64,000 nucleotides of DNA. Origin: Phlebopus portentosus (Eukaryota; Basidiomycota; Agaricomycetes; Boletales; Boletinellaceae). Made by a program: the position numbers and the translations under genes. This document shows positions 1-11,012 of this stretch, piece after piece; position 1 is the first letter of the stretch, and each line of letters begins with the position of its first letter. The stretch covers positions 1,603,767-1,667,766 of the forward strand of contig JAYXKI010000011.1 of the NCBI GenBank assembly GCA_037892935.1. The letters run 5' to 3'. The notes under the pieces are model-generated. The model was not told where the DNA came from. It did not search any database and worked only from the letters and a program-made list of their open reading frames with translations.

Positions 1-683
1 CTGTATCTAATGCAAATGGCCACTCTGAGAGCAGCAATAGCCATAGTCCACAAACATCTCAGTTGGATTTACTTCGCGACCGAATGCCATCACCTGATTT
101 TCAACCCAAGGTTAATCCATGGATAGCACCTTTGAGATGTGAGAGTGGTTGCAGATTGCCATCACCATCTTTGCCATCATCACCAGGATTTGATATTGCG
201 GTAATACTTATGCCTTCATCACCCACTCTTGCAATTGCAACACCAAGAATCAGTCTCACGCATCAAGAAGAACATGCACAAATGGGCTCCCCTCCAGAAT
301 CGCCTGCTTTACATGCTGGATTACTTTCACCCAAAACATCACTGCGTGATCATTCTAGCTGTGCTTCACCAGTCCCCAGCTCTGCCACATCCTCATCCAT
401 TGTGCGATCAGGTTCACTGTCTCGATTGGAAAATCGGAGTGAGAGCCGAGGATGCTCTCACACTCATAATTCTTCTCTCACTTCTTCCCCAGATCAGGGA
501 GAGCCGGAACGAGGTCAGTCCCATTCGTGGTCTATTGCCAGTGGAGCAAACTCTCCTTTAGGTGATAGCAATTCCCCACAATCGCAATATCCTCTGCTTG
601 CCATTGGTGGTATCGGTGTTGGTTTAGGCATTGGTGGAGCATTGGGTGCTACACATACTGGATGCGAGGTTCGCGATGGATGA
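1..683 (+). CDS. 3' end of a Ser/Pro-rich protein gene (partial)
   Basis: The frame starting at base 3 is open from the window edge to a TGA at 681-683, about 226 codons, so this is the 3' end of a longer gene or a last exon that begins outside. The protein is rich in Ser, Pro, Asn and Thr, with repeated SPxxP/SSP patches of the kind seen in disordered regulatory proteins. It ends in a glycine-rich, mildly hydrophobic stretch (GGIGVGLGIGGALG). I see no domain with known function, no catalytic motif and no signal peptide. Codon use is unremarkable. A second frame overlaps it (229-561), which I take to be a shadow. The product cannot be named. Confidence that it is coding is moderate because low-complexity open frames can arise by chance. 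Confidence 0.45.
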   Translation, partial: VSNANGHSESSNSHSPQTSQLDLLRDRMPSPDFQPKVNPWIAPLRCESGCRLPSPSLPSSPGFDIAVILMPSSPTLAIATPRISLTHQEEHAQMGSPPESPALHAGLLSPKTSLRDHSSCASPVPSSATSSSIVRSGSLSRLENRSESRGCSHTHNSSLTSSPDQGEPERGQSHSWSIASGANSPLGDSNSPQSQYPLLAIGGIGVGLGIGGALGATHTGCEVRDG

Positions 684-1237
684 GGTACCTAACTATACTG
701 GAAGATGAGCGAAGACTTCATTGAACAAAGTGCTCAATCAGACAGATGTGAGGCCATAGTACTTGCAGTCAAAATCGAGAAGGTAAGCGCGTAAGCGAAT
801 CTCTATCACCTCCCATCGTAGGTTCGGTCATGATAGAGAAAAGCATGACATTGCAGTCGAATGCTGTCTATAGGTCATCACCTACAGCGGATCTGAAGTC
901 ACAGGGAACATGGGCATTGGAACGTAAGAGCAGTGGACTCGTACGATCAAGGTTCTTCAGATACAAATTTCTCGCCCAATGAAGTTCCTCTTTCCAAATT
1001 TTCTGGATGTCGGCTTCCTGTCAGAACCAAATAATCTAACGAACACTCTATTGTAGTAGGCGTGCCGCTTTCACATCTCCCGAAACCAAGATAGAAGATT
1101 GGCGAGTCAAAAAGGGGATTGGCAACAGAGCATTTCAACTAGCTATAAGTACAACATTTTACATTAAATCAACAGGTTTTCTTTCACTACATATTCTTGA
1201 ACAATTGAGCCGAGTCAGCTCATTAAGCCCCGCACTC
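684..1237. other. Intergenic, no gene recognised
   Basis: Only short open frames without family resemblance. It probably holds the 3' regions of the two flanking convergent genes. Confidence 0.4.
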
Positions 1238-1750
1238 TCAGTGCATGCTGTGTATACGATGTTCATGCGTGTGTCTGTTGTCAGCATAAGTGAACCTTGT
1301 CTCGCAACCGGGGTACAAACACGCAAAAGGTTTGAACTGTGTGCTGGGAGAAATGTTAAAGGATGTAAATGTAAATAAGTAATCACCTACTGAGAACTGT
1401 GGTGTGCTACGAGCTGCCTAGACCTGCAGAACCTTGCACTACAGATTCCACATAGAAATTTATCTGTACTAAAGTCTGGTGAGCACTTATCCTGACGCAA
1501 TAGTATACACTTACTGTATGTTTTTATGAACGCACAGAGTATACGCTGTGTGACTGATGTAGTCGCATATTCTACATGCGAACTGAGCCGGAGCTGGGAC
1601 TTCATGGTTGATTGCCTGAGCTGGAGTTGCAGTCTCAGCCAGCTGGACCAGAGATATTATAAGAATGACAATCGGGAGAGTTGATTTGGGTATACATGCC
1701 TGAGCAGCCATCGCAGTCTCCGCCAGAAGGAGCAAGTTGTTTTCAGCCAT
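1238..1750 (-). CDS. Small three-finger C2H2 zinc-finger protein, three exons
   Basis: Probably a nucleic-acid-binding protein with three C2H2 fingers in tandem. No single frame shows it; splicing does. Exon 1 is 1750-1515, intron 1514-1469 (GTAAGT...TTTAG, 46 nt), exon 2 1468-1391, intron 1390-1344 (GTAGGT...CCCAG, 47 nt), exon 3 1343-1238 with the stop at 1238-1240. The product is 139 residues. Finger 1 has CxxC, 12 residues, HxxxH; the linker HTDKF leads to finger 2 (CxxC-x12-HxxxH), and the linker HTQFKPF, close to the classic TGEKPF type, leads to finger 3 (CxxxxC-x12-HxxxxH). Both introns cut the codon of the last His (CA|Y), so exon 2 encodes exactly one finger module. The N-terminal 55 residues are hydrophobic and partly repeated (LAETA...AQA), and a further 5' exon or 5' UTR intron may exist upstream. 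The spacing of all three fingers makes chance unlikely. Confidence 0.72.
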
Positions 1751-2496
1751 TTGTCTAAGTAAGCTTTGAGATGCGAAATGCGGATGCGAAATGAGGTATA
1801 AGTCATCAAATGGAAGAAATACAGGATCGCAGAGAGCTTACTGTTGATTCAAATCTTCAAAGTGTATAAGAGATCATCAGAACCTCGAATCAGAACAAGA
1901 GACGCCAATGAGCAAAGCTGGTGAAAGCATTAGGCACACTAGGAGCACGCGGTGTATCACAGACACTAAAACCTATGGAAGCATGCATATCCTAGATGCA
2001 ATGGTATGCAAATTTTGATGCAGAACGTAAGATCGGGAATATCACCATTGCGAACAAACGACGTCCCGAGGTTGCACATATTGACAATCAAATATCAGCT
2101 GACTTACTGTCTACAGTCTGAAGGGAGTTCAAAGAGTATCTGGAGTCAGGTGAAGGCTTTCTCTCTGATGATACCATTTGTTATGCTGCTGAAACACTGG
2201 CTTCGAGCTCATCTCGTAGTTGTCATCATCATCATGCAATCAGTAATTAAATTCAAATTATCTGGCACACTCACGTGATCTTCTAACTTCCATACAAGGA
2301 AGCTCCGATTGACATGCAAGACAATGCAAGTCAACTCAACTATCATATCATCTAGATTAGATTAGATGCATCTCTCAGGCCCAGGCCAATAACAAGGGCA
2401 ATCAGAAACTACTCGACACCTTATTAGAACAACTTCTTGCTCCATACGATCCATCATACTATATTACACATAAAAAATACAAGTAACGAAGTCCGA
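1751..2496. other. Intergenic, no gene recognised
   Basis: A possible donor-acceptor pair lies upstream of the zinc-finger start (GTAAGC near 1840, CTTAG just before 1754) and could mark a 5' UTR intron. One plus-strand open frame of 90 codons (2006-2278) has no recognisable feature. Nothing else seen. Confidence 0.35.
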
Positions 2497-2570
2497 TCAT
2501 ATCTCGCACAGAGGCCGCACTGTGAAGTACCTGTCTATGATGAAGACAGTGACAAAATGGCCCTTAATGG
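2497..2570 (-). pseudogene. Detached 3' end of the Tnp2-like transposase gene
   Basis: On the minus strand, the sequence next to the family-B LTR reads about 23 codons (IKGHFVTVF... to TVRPLCEI) and stops at 2497-2499. It looks like the natural continuation of the minus-strand frame that ends at 32521 with ...YEVIPCHAV. The whole 2571-32520 interval would therefore be an insertion within one gene. I see no target-site duplication at the LTR borders (AATGG against ACAGC), so the join is inferred from reading frame only. Confidence 0.4.
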
Positions 2571-2885
2571 TGAAGAGTAAGTCTGAAGCTTAGGAACGTA
2601 CGGAGTCGTTATAACCAGTTCCGTGATGTTCCAACTGGTTTCGCTTGGTTTCGACTGGTTTCGCTCGAACGAGTGGACTTAGCAAGAACGCCATAGTTCA
2701 GATGGCACGTGCACCATTCTTTGATTGGCCATCAAGATGGGAGAATCATGGCATCGAGTTTGCACGCATCAATCACAAGTCTCTGGATCTCGGATCTGCA
2801 TTCCAGACAAAGAGATTTGACCCTGCAACCTCGTCCTCAGTCCCTCTCCTTTGTTAAACATCGCAGACTTACCTTGTCAGGCTAG
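2571..2885 (-). repeat. Solo LTR of family B, left part
   Basis: Reverse complement of the terminal 315 bp of the element-B LTR (compare 7828-8142 and 18260-18574), starting TGAAGAGTAAG. It is clearly more diverged than the two LTRs of element B are from each other, so it is older. It is interrupted at GCTAG by element A; the other part is 31208-32520. The two parts together are 1628 bp, exactly the length of the intact B LTRs. Confidence 0.9.
2881..2885. repeat. Target-site duplication of element A (left copy)
   Basis: GCTAG directly precedes the TGTAAGG start of the element-A LTR and is repeated at 31203-31207 directly after its CTAACA end. In the intact family-B LTR this pentamer occurs once. 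Confidence 0.9.
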
Positions 2886-3246
2886 TGTAAGGACTCGAAC
2901 ATTTTCCTTTTCTTTTCTTATGTCATCATTCATTTTAATATTCTTTTTCCTTTTCTTTTATTTTTCTTATGCGCTTATTCATCCAATTACCGGAACATTC
3001 CACAATGTTCTATCACGCTCACTAATCATCTCATTCCTTGTCATGTGACTTCCTATTAGAGTAGACCTTTCCTGCACTCAAAGTCTATATAAGTAGATAG
3101 TTTGACTCTTTCGTTCCTTGTCTTTCTATTCTACTTACCTTCACTGCGACATAGCATGCGTATAGCCCAGCAACTCATGTTAGCCAGTTGTTTGTTGTTG
3201 TGTTGGCTGCCTCAAGATCGACACCCGTTAGTCTCGCCGCCTAACA
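2886..3246 (+). repeat. Element A 5' LTR
   Basis: 361 bp, TGTAAGGACTCG at the start and CCGCCTAACA at the end, matching 30785-31202 with a few substitutions. The right copy is 57 bp longer. A candidate promoter TATA-like string (TCTATATAAGTAG) lies near 3087. The sequence 3247-3643 is the untranslated leader. Confidence 0.92.
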
Positions 3247-3643
3247 TAATAGAAAGACCTACTCTCGAACCCGTGGTTTAACCACTCATTTGTCACTACT
3301 CCACGCAGGAGACACATTGACGGTCAACGACTGCGCCCATCCCAGATTTATCTGAGCAACCCCTATCTTGCCCGTCAAGGTCCGACTGACTTTGATGTGT
3401 CCCGATAGTTCCCGAAACAATCAATCAATCCTCCAATTGTGGCGCTCCGAATCACTCTTCTGTGGAACTCGCATCAGACATTCTCTTGGGTGACTCATAG
3501 AGTCCAATCATCATCGAGCATCTTGTTCATCATCTACCTTGGTGCCTTCCAACTAGTCATCAATTTCAAAGACGAGCCGGTCATCTGAAGTCGGTCCCGT
3601 CCGAACACTATCCCGATCCCCATTCCACCTCCGGCCTATCAAG

Positions 3644-5032
3644 GTGGATCTAACTGACGATCAGTGGGCGGCTCTCCCGACAAACACTAGGTGGAGCACG
3701 TCACGAGGACAGTATATCATCAAGTTGGGCAATCAAACCTTCATTGCTTGGTGGGACGAGGCTGTGAAGAAGTGGTACTCTACCAGAGGGGACAAGTCCC
3801 AATATTGGAGAGCGAAACAAGAGGGTGACGTAGACAATCCTGCACCCCCTACCCCCACACGATCAATGGCTTCATTACCAGGGCCATCAACATCGACAGG
3901 TCAGACGTCAGCTCCACCCATAGCACCCTCGTTGTCTTTCACCGAACCACGAGAGCCAGCTCCGCTCGTACCAACAGACGAAGAGGAGGAAGATGAAGAA
4001 GAAGAACAAGAGATGTCATTGTCGAAAGAGTCAATAACGGACCTTGCTACAGCAATCGTGCTAGCACTCCAAGCAGCAGGAGAAGGAATGAGTCAAGGAT
4101 CGAAGACGAACAAGGTTCATGTCGCCAAGCCCCGAGACTTCGACGGTGAACACGGATATGTCGACTTCAAACGAGAGCTGCGCCTGTATGTTTATGCATC
4201 GGAGTCAGAGTTTAGGACGAGCAAAGCAAAGATCATGTTCACTCTGTCATATATGAAGAGTGGTGCTGCTGCGAGCTGGGCGGAAAGCTACACAAGTGGC
4301 GCAATCAATGAACAGGGTAGGATAGCATTCAAGGACACTTGGGATGCTTTTCTAAAGAAACTTGACACCTCGTTTGATGATCCGGCTTGTTCCCAGAAGG
4401 CCTTCGAAAGGCTCGATGCGATATACCAAGGGGACCTCAACGCCGACGAGTTCTTCAATAAGTTTGACATTTGTCGAGTTGACGCTGGACTGGCCACTGA
4501 GGCTCATGACGAATGGCTGATGAGTCACTTGAAATGAGCACTAAACACGAAGGTGGTTGAAGGTATCATGCGCCTACCCAATGAGCCGACAACGTATGAG
4601 GAATTCAAGAAGGCTGCGGTCAAGGTCGATAGGGTCGAGTGTCAGATCAGGGATCTAATGGCTGAGCATAGAAGGAAGATGGTCGGCTCAACAGTGATGA
4701 AACTGGCACCACCGCCACTAAGACGTCTGGTGCCACCTCAACAAGTGACTCGCCCTTTCATCCCTCCCGCCCAAGATCGTCATGATGCGACTGGAGTAAC
4801 ATATGGAGGCCTAGGTCAGCCGATGGAGGTGATGATGAATCAGGCATGTCGCGCGCGCGCTTGCTATAAGTGTGGTCAAGTGGGCCACTACATTCGGGAA
4901 TGCCCCAGAGGCCGTGAAGCGATATGCGCAATCATTGTGGCCTTTGTTCCAGCAGACAGAAAGGCGCTCTTCGAGGAACTCGGCCAAGTGAAGGAATCCT
5001 CCTTCGAAGAGGTCGACGACATTGATGTGTGA
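3644..5032 (+). pseudogene. gag: Element A Gag
   Basis: Structural capsid-nucleocapsid protein of the retrotransposon. The frame runs from before 3644 (no convincing ATG; the nominal start is a GTG) to a TGA at 4535-4537 and resumes in the same frame to another TGA at 5030-5032. After an acidic, Pro/Thr-rich N-terminal third comes a capsid-like region (RDFDGEHGYVDFKREL, ASWAESY) typical of fungal Ty3/gypsy Gag. A CCHC knuckle CYKCGQVGHYIREC follows at 4863-4904. Further in-frame stops occur at 5093 (TAG) and 5105 (TGA). Most stops fit CGA-to-TGA change. Gag and Pol probably formed one polyprotein, since the protease frame follows within 100 bp in a different frame, which suggests an indel near 5110. 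Confidence 0.85.
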
Positions 5033-5103
5033 GCAGTGCCGACTGAACTGGAAGAACTCATGGATGGCGAGAGTTTTCCGGAAGACCAGACGTAGACGTC
5101 TGA

Positions 5104-6514
5104 ATGACTGGTCGATCACCTAAAGGATTCTTTTCGTCAGACTCGTTAAAATATAATCGTCCTGTTGTACAATACCAAGATGCGAATATCAGTGACGGTT
5201 TCACCCTTCAAAAACTCCTTACCGACGTAATACCTGACGAACCTGAAGTGGACGATGATGACTTCGACATCTACACAGATTTGTTGGTTAGAAAAGTGAA
5301 TGCGCAAGCAGGTGATTCAAACGAGCTTAGTGTGGAAGAGCAGAATCAAACTGCTATAAAAAATGAGGTTGAGGTGGAAGCACCTTACCATGAGAACGTT
5401 GTTGCTCAGGTGAACGATACTGAAGCAGTATGAAATGTGGTTGGCAGACGTGCAGCTGAGGTATGGCGCGAGGGCATAGTGGATGCAGATCAATTTGTCA
5501 GGAGGGCGGGAGGAAAAGAGTTGGACGCCTTCGTTAGCATCGTACATCCAAAGATAGCGAGCAATGATGAAGTAGATTTGTTAAACCCTCTACTCGAAGA
5601 GGAAAACTTCATCGATGCTTATGCGCTAATCGACTCGGGATGCACGGGTTCATGTATCGACGAGGGTTTTGTCAAACGATATGGTTTCCCCACCCAAAGG
5701 TACATTCGGCCTAGACCAGTCTTCAATGCTGACAGAACAAGCAATGAGGTGGGATTGATCAAGGAATATGTAGTCATACGAATGTTCTTTGGGAAACATG
5801 AAGAGGAGATACGACTGGCAGTGACATCCTTAGCATCGAGCAACATCTTCCTCGGACATGACTGGTTGATGAAGCACAATCCTGAGATCGACTGGAGGTC
5901 AGGAACAGTCAAGTTCACATGTTGCCCTGACGAATATGAGTTGTCACTACCAAGCGAGGAGATAGACGAAGAATTTGTGAGGAATGTGCGGATGAAGGAG
6001 GCGGCGAAGTGGCCACCTTATCTGGAAGAATACGCAAACATTTTTAGTGAAGAATTGTTTGAACGCCTACCAAACCATCGAACGTGGGACCATGCTATCG
6101 ACTTGAAACCAGAATTTAAGCCTAGTGATTGCAAGGTTTACCCATTGTCGCCGAAAGAACAAGAGGCAATAAAGGAATTCATCAAAGAGAACCTAGCATC
6201 TGGATGCATCCGACAGTCAAAATCCCCGATGGCATCTCTGTTCTTCTTTATTAAGAAGGAAGATGGGAGCCTACGAGCAATCCAAGACTATCGAAAGCTT
6301 AACGAAGGAACGGTTAAGAACAAATACCCATTGCCATTGATAAATGAGCTTATCGATAAGGTCAAGGATGTGAAATACATCACGAAGCTTGACATTCGCT
6401 GGGGATATTACAACATTCGGATTCACGAGGGCGATGAATGGAAGGCAGTGTTTAGGATGAATTTAGGCTTATTCGAACCAACGGTCATGTTTTTTGGATT
6501 ATGCAATGCGCCGG
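5104..6514 (+). pseudogene. pol: Element A Pol, protease and N-terminal reverse transcriptase
   Basis: Frame open from 5104, broken by TGA at 5431-5433, then open until element B begins. The retropepsin active site is ALIDSGCTGSCID (Asp-Ser-Gly codons at 5632-5640), with the flap-side motif IFLGHDWL downstream. Reverse transcriptase follows with QDYRKLN, KLDIRWGYYNIRI (first catalytic Asp) and FFGLCNAP. The coding sequence is cut after GCGCCGG at 6514 and resumes at 18575 as CCGGCGACATTCC, restoring the usual APATFQ block once the CCGG duplication and element B are removed. Confidence 0.9.
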
Positions 6515-8142
6515 TGAAACTCCTGTGGACGTTCTGATGCCGGACAGGGAGTGTATAGTTCGAGGGGCTGCCCTAGAATACCTTCAAGTGGTCAGCAGAG
6601 AATTACACCCGAGCTAAGGGCACGAAGGAATGGAGGGAAATAGGGATATACAATGGAAGGGCTTGGTGAGAACCGGGGATATGAGGGAAGCGCTCGAGGA
6701 AGAATTCCGAGGGTGAACTTCTTCCGAGATCGACGGTGGCGGTGCGAAGGCTAAATCGACTCTCCGGCTCAGCTGCGAGCTCTGGACTAAAGCCGACTAA
6801 CCCAAGGCACAAGAACTAACTAACTAAGCTACGCTAGTCGAACCACCAACCCGAACGTGACTAATCGACTGTGCTAACACACTGGTAAGCGACTGCAGTC
6901 GATCTCACTCGTAGTCTTAAGTGTCGGAACGCGGCATAACGATTCGAAACGCGATTCGATGGTCGAAGGACAATTGCTGAGTGTGTCGAAATGTGATGCG
7001 AGGAATGGAGGTGCGAAACGATGACGGAAGGGGACTGAGAGAATCGAAGGGTATGTGTGGGACGATGAAACCGACTGTTTCCGATCGAAACGATGCGGAA
7101 TAGCACCGGGCTGGTCTTGAGGAAGCGGAGAGTGGAAAGTCAAGAGGAAAGGGATGATATGGTGTCCTTTCCCGACGACAATGGAGAGGAGAAGGTGTTG
7201 CGAGACCAAATGCGAGCGGCACGCAGAGTAACGGGGTTACGAGCGAAACCGGGCGAAACGGATCGAAACACGTGAGGGGGTCTTGTTTCGGGTGAGAGAA
7301 GATAGAGAAGCCTTTATACAATGACGGCGAACTATACGAACGCGCGAACGGCTCTACTGCGAAGAGAGATCACCGATCGACTGTACAGAACACGAAATGT
7401 CGTATATTAGACTATAGAGACGAGAGAGTCCACTACGAACAAGTAGACTAGAGGTCGAGAGGCTTTGAGACGATGTGAGAACTGCAAGCTAAGCTCCCCA
7501 CTCAGCTCCCACTAAGCTGTCCCTCTACTACGAGAGTCGTGCTATATTTATACTAAACGTCCAAGACTGAGCCTCCCAGCGGCCAGAGAACCTACGTCAT
7601 AAGGAAAAGGGAACGCATATCGCTATCTACAAAGGAGAGGAGCGCATAGGAATGGTTTAAGGGACACATAGGTCAAAAGAAACAATACTAAGCATGTCTG
7701 GAACGAGAGCATAATGGATTAAAGGGGACGCATATAGAAAGGTCAGAAAATGTGCGGAACCTTCGGAACCGGGTCTCTTTGAGCGGAACGAAGCGGAACT
7801 CGGGGAAACGACTCGGAAGGGCTCTGGCTAGCCTGACAAAGTAAGTCTGCGATGTTTAACAAAGGAGAGGGACTGAGGACGAGGTTGCAGGGTCAAATCT
7901 CTTTGTCTGGAATGCGGATCCGAGGTCCGGAGACTTGTGATCGACGCGTGCAAACTCGATGCCGTGATTCTCCCGTCTTGATGGCCGATCAAAGAACGGT
8001 GCACGTGCCATCTGGACTATGGCGTTCTTGCTAAGTTCACTCGTTCGAGCGAAACCAGTCGAAACCGAGCGAAACTAGTCGGAACACCGCGGAACTGGTC
8101 GTAACGACTCCGTACGTTCCCAAGCTTCAGACTTACTCTTCA
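6515..8142 (-). repeat. Element B 3' LTR (left copy)
   Basis: 1628 bp, TGAAACTCCTG...ACTTACTCTTCA on the plus strand. Open frames inside it (6603-7321) recur at a fixed offset of 10,432 bp in the other LTR and are not genes. On the minus strand a short purine tract (ACCCGGGAGA, near 8143-8152) precedes the LTR and is the candidate polypurine tract. Confidence 0.95.
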
Positions 8143-8270
8143 TCTCCCGGGTTCATGAAATAGTGACCGTCCGCGGTCACTCCCATCTCAATCCGACGCG
8201 TGGGAGTTTCGAAGCATAACGCGTCGCGTCCAAATTTTCTTCCGCTGTCATCTCTTCTTCATTCTCCAAC

Positions 8271-10027
8271 ATGTTCACTTCCGAAGAAATCGTCGCGCTC
8301 TTGGGACCCATCAACTCCGATGACGACTGGAAGGCAGCGGTCGCGAAATTCGAGGCAGACGTCGCCTTGGCCAGGTCGGCAATGGATGAACTAGACCATG
8401 GCGTCACGACGGTAATTCTGCCGGATAAGACAAAACCGGTCGAATGGATCGCGCCTATAGGTTCGATGACGGTTCGGTGGTTGACGAATCCGGTGATGGA
8501 ATCTTTGATGGATGGGTGGAAGGCAACCACGGTGCGTAAACCGCGCACTCTAATCAAGAATTTTTGTTAACGAAATTCGACAGGCACGGAAGGAAGCGTT
8601 GGAGCAAGTCCGTCCCAAAGGAACGAAAGAAGTCTGGTCGGAGACGGCGTACTCCAACTACTGCGACACGGACGCTCTCCTACGGACGCTGTACTACGAT
8701 CGACGGGAATTTTACGCTAGGATGGAGACCAAACGACGAGCTTTCTTCCGCAGACGCAGGGTTCCATTCCATCCTGCCTCGTTCGATTCGATTCGTGGGT
8801 TCTTCTTGGGCGAATCGTTCCCTCCAATGTTCCCGAAACCGCGCCCTGACATCGAAAAGGCTCTCGAGAACGTGAGAATGGAGAGCTCCAAGTTCCAACA
8901 AACGGCGAGGTTCACTGGCAACACGGACTACACGCGAGACGAAGCTGTCCGGAGTCACGTAGGTACTTCTTCTTGTCTATCATCTCCATCTAATCCTTCC
9001 TACAGCAAGCGTTCGAATACTGGGAGGATATCGAGCAACGACACCTTCGTGCAGGGCACATCCTTCGCATCGACAGGGTGAAATTGCGAACGGTCCGGCT
9101 CCTCTGGGAATACTACGGCTATTCCATCCTTCGTCGTCGGCTCTATCAACTCGTTCGTGCTCAGGAATCCGAAACGCAACAACAACAACAGCAACAACAA
9201 CGATCCCAACAAGTGCTGTCTGAACCTTCCCAACCTCTTCCTCAACCGCAACAACAACAGCAGCAACAACCAATGTTGCCTGAACAATTTCCTCCGCAAC
9301 AACAACAACAGCAGCAACATCAAATGCTGCCTCAGGACGTCGATAGTCCAATGGAGGTTGATTCCGCTCCTCTCCAGGTCGAAACTGGCGAAACGATTGA
9401 GGACGGAGAGGTCGCGGAACCGGTCGAAACGCTCGAAACCGGAGCGGAACGTTTGGAAGGGGCTAGCCGTTCTACACCCTTAACCTCACTCGAACCTACA
9501 ATGCTCGAGATTGAGCTTCGCGAGAGTGAAAGACGAGAAGAAGAAGAACGCGCTGCTCAACGCGCCGAAATCTCCCGGATGGCTGCCGAAATTGAGGCCA
9601 ACATGCGACGACGGCTGGATGCAGGAACTCGCCGCGTTCGTGGTGTTCGGCAAGTGGTGGACTCGGACGAGGAGACTCCTGCGATTCAGGAAAGTCCTGA
9701 GAGTCCTCCTCCTGGTCATCGGGGAGAAGACTCCGTTGTCATGAGTCCAGGCGACGGAGGAATGGATATCGGTGATGTGGGAATGGAGGCGAATGAGCCG
9801 TTTGAGGCGGACGCAAGCCTTGAAGAGATTCAGGCTCTCAATACCGCGAGCAACAACAACAGCAACAACAACAACAACAATAGCGGTACTGCTGCTGTTC
9901 CGCGCGAAACTGTCGAAACGCAAGCGAGACGCGTTTCTCCGGCACGACGAGCGTCTTCTCAACCTGAGGCTGGTCCTTCTAGGATTCCGGCTAATGGTGG
10001 TGGTTCTGGAGGTGACGACAACGATAA

Positions 10028-10063
<36 letters not shown>

Positions 10064-10568
10064 ACGATTGAGCGATGGGCGCGTTCGTCATCGGGTTCCG
10101 TGCGACCAGTGCCAGAAGCGTGGCCGTGATTGCGTGGGTCTTCCGCAGAGGACCTGCGCTCCGTGCTTGAAGCAGGCGAAGGGCTGTAGTCTAGCCACGA
10201 AGGGCAGGGCTGTAGCCGCGAAGCGTAAGGCAGCTCGGGAGGCGCGCGATCGGGAAGCAAAACGCCGGAAAGTCACGGCTCTGGCGGCCAGATCAGTGGG
10301 TGGTCGCGTCGAGCATGAAGCTCTGCAGCGGGAGGTCGGGGAATCCGAGCTGCAGTTCGTGCTGGCGCGGATGGATCACCGGGACAAGGTCCTGTCCCGG
10401 ATGCTGAACGAATTCAGCGTCCTCGTAGCGCAGGCGCACGCGGATCGTCGTCTGCTGCTCGAGTTGGCTGGGGTGAAGACGGGGGAGGGTGATGACGAGG
10501 AAGAAGAAGATAGAGGGGAAGTGGAGAGGGTTCGTCAGTCGAAGGGGAAAGGTAGGGCTCGGGAATAG
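8271..10568 (+). CDS. Retrotransposon-borne accessory protein with polyQ, polyD and a Zn2Cys6-type motif
   Basis: Three exons: 8271-8531, 8584-8958 and 9006-10568, with introns 8532-8583 (GTGCGT...GACAG) and 8959-9005 (GTAGGT...TACAG), all phase 0, giving 732 residues. Residues 1-270 form a compact, aromatic-rich region with no family I can name. Then come glutamine runs (about 270-330), a mixed acidic stretch, an asparagine run near 495 and an aspartate run near 555-565. A cysteine array begins near residue 578 with spacing C-x2-C-x6-C-x7-C-x2-C-x6-C, which is the spacing of fungal Zn2Cys6 binuclear clusters. A Lys/Arg-rich segment and an acidic C-terminus follow. It runs opposite to gag-pol and ends 444 bp from the pol stop. 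Clean introns and an undamaged frame argue that it is functional. A role as DNA-binding regulator or targeting factor is inference. Confidence 0.8.
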
Positions 10569-11012
10569 AGTATAATCATCGCGTATGCTCTATGTCCTGG
10601 TCGGACTTTTGTAAAATAGAAAAAGAAAAGGACAAAAGAAAAAGAAAAATAACTTGTACTGTACATAGTTGTTTTTATAGTTAATTTATACGATTTTGTT
10701 TCGGTTTTTGTGAATTTTCGTGCGATCGAGCGAGACTGAGTGAAGGCTAGAAGAATAGATCAAAGAATTCAAGGAATAGGATGAAAGGAAACTGATACGA
10801 AGTGAAATGAGGCGTTTCGCCGTCGTTCCGCTGTTTTGAACGGCGAAACCGTGCGGAACTGCGTATTAAGTAAAAGTACACGCGTTAGATCCTATTGTGG
10901 ATCACGCTAGCAGAGACGAAACTATAGAAGGAGAATTGGAAGATTAGAATTGATCAGAGGAGAGAGAGAATCAGAATTAAGTAAGGAGCATATAAGAAGG
11001 GAAATGAATGAT
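10569..11012. other. Convergent 3' regions of the accessory gene and pol
   Basis: A/T- and purine-rich spacer with no open frame of note. It must hold the 3' ends of both transcription units. An A-rich tract at about 10620-10650 follows the accessory gene's stop. Confidence 0.4.

Noticed and set aside
1614..1697. Possible extra intron in exon 1 of the zinc-finger gene (GTATACCC...GTCCAG)
   Set aside because: Removing it introduces an immediate in-frame TGA; the unspliced reading stays open.
2006..2278. 90-codon plus-strand open frame
   Set aside because: No domain, no supporting splice sites, composition like surrounding non-coding DNA.
6603..7321. Several open frames of 69-134 codons inside the element B LTRs
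   Set aside because: Present at the same offset in both LTRs and in the old solo LTR with disruptions; no family resemblance; LTR sequence is non-coding here.
9486..10260. Minus-strand open frames with valine, arginine or leucine runs opposite the accessory gene
   Set aside because: They are the antisense reading of the CAA and GAC runs of the real spliced gene.
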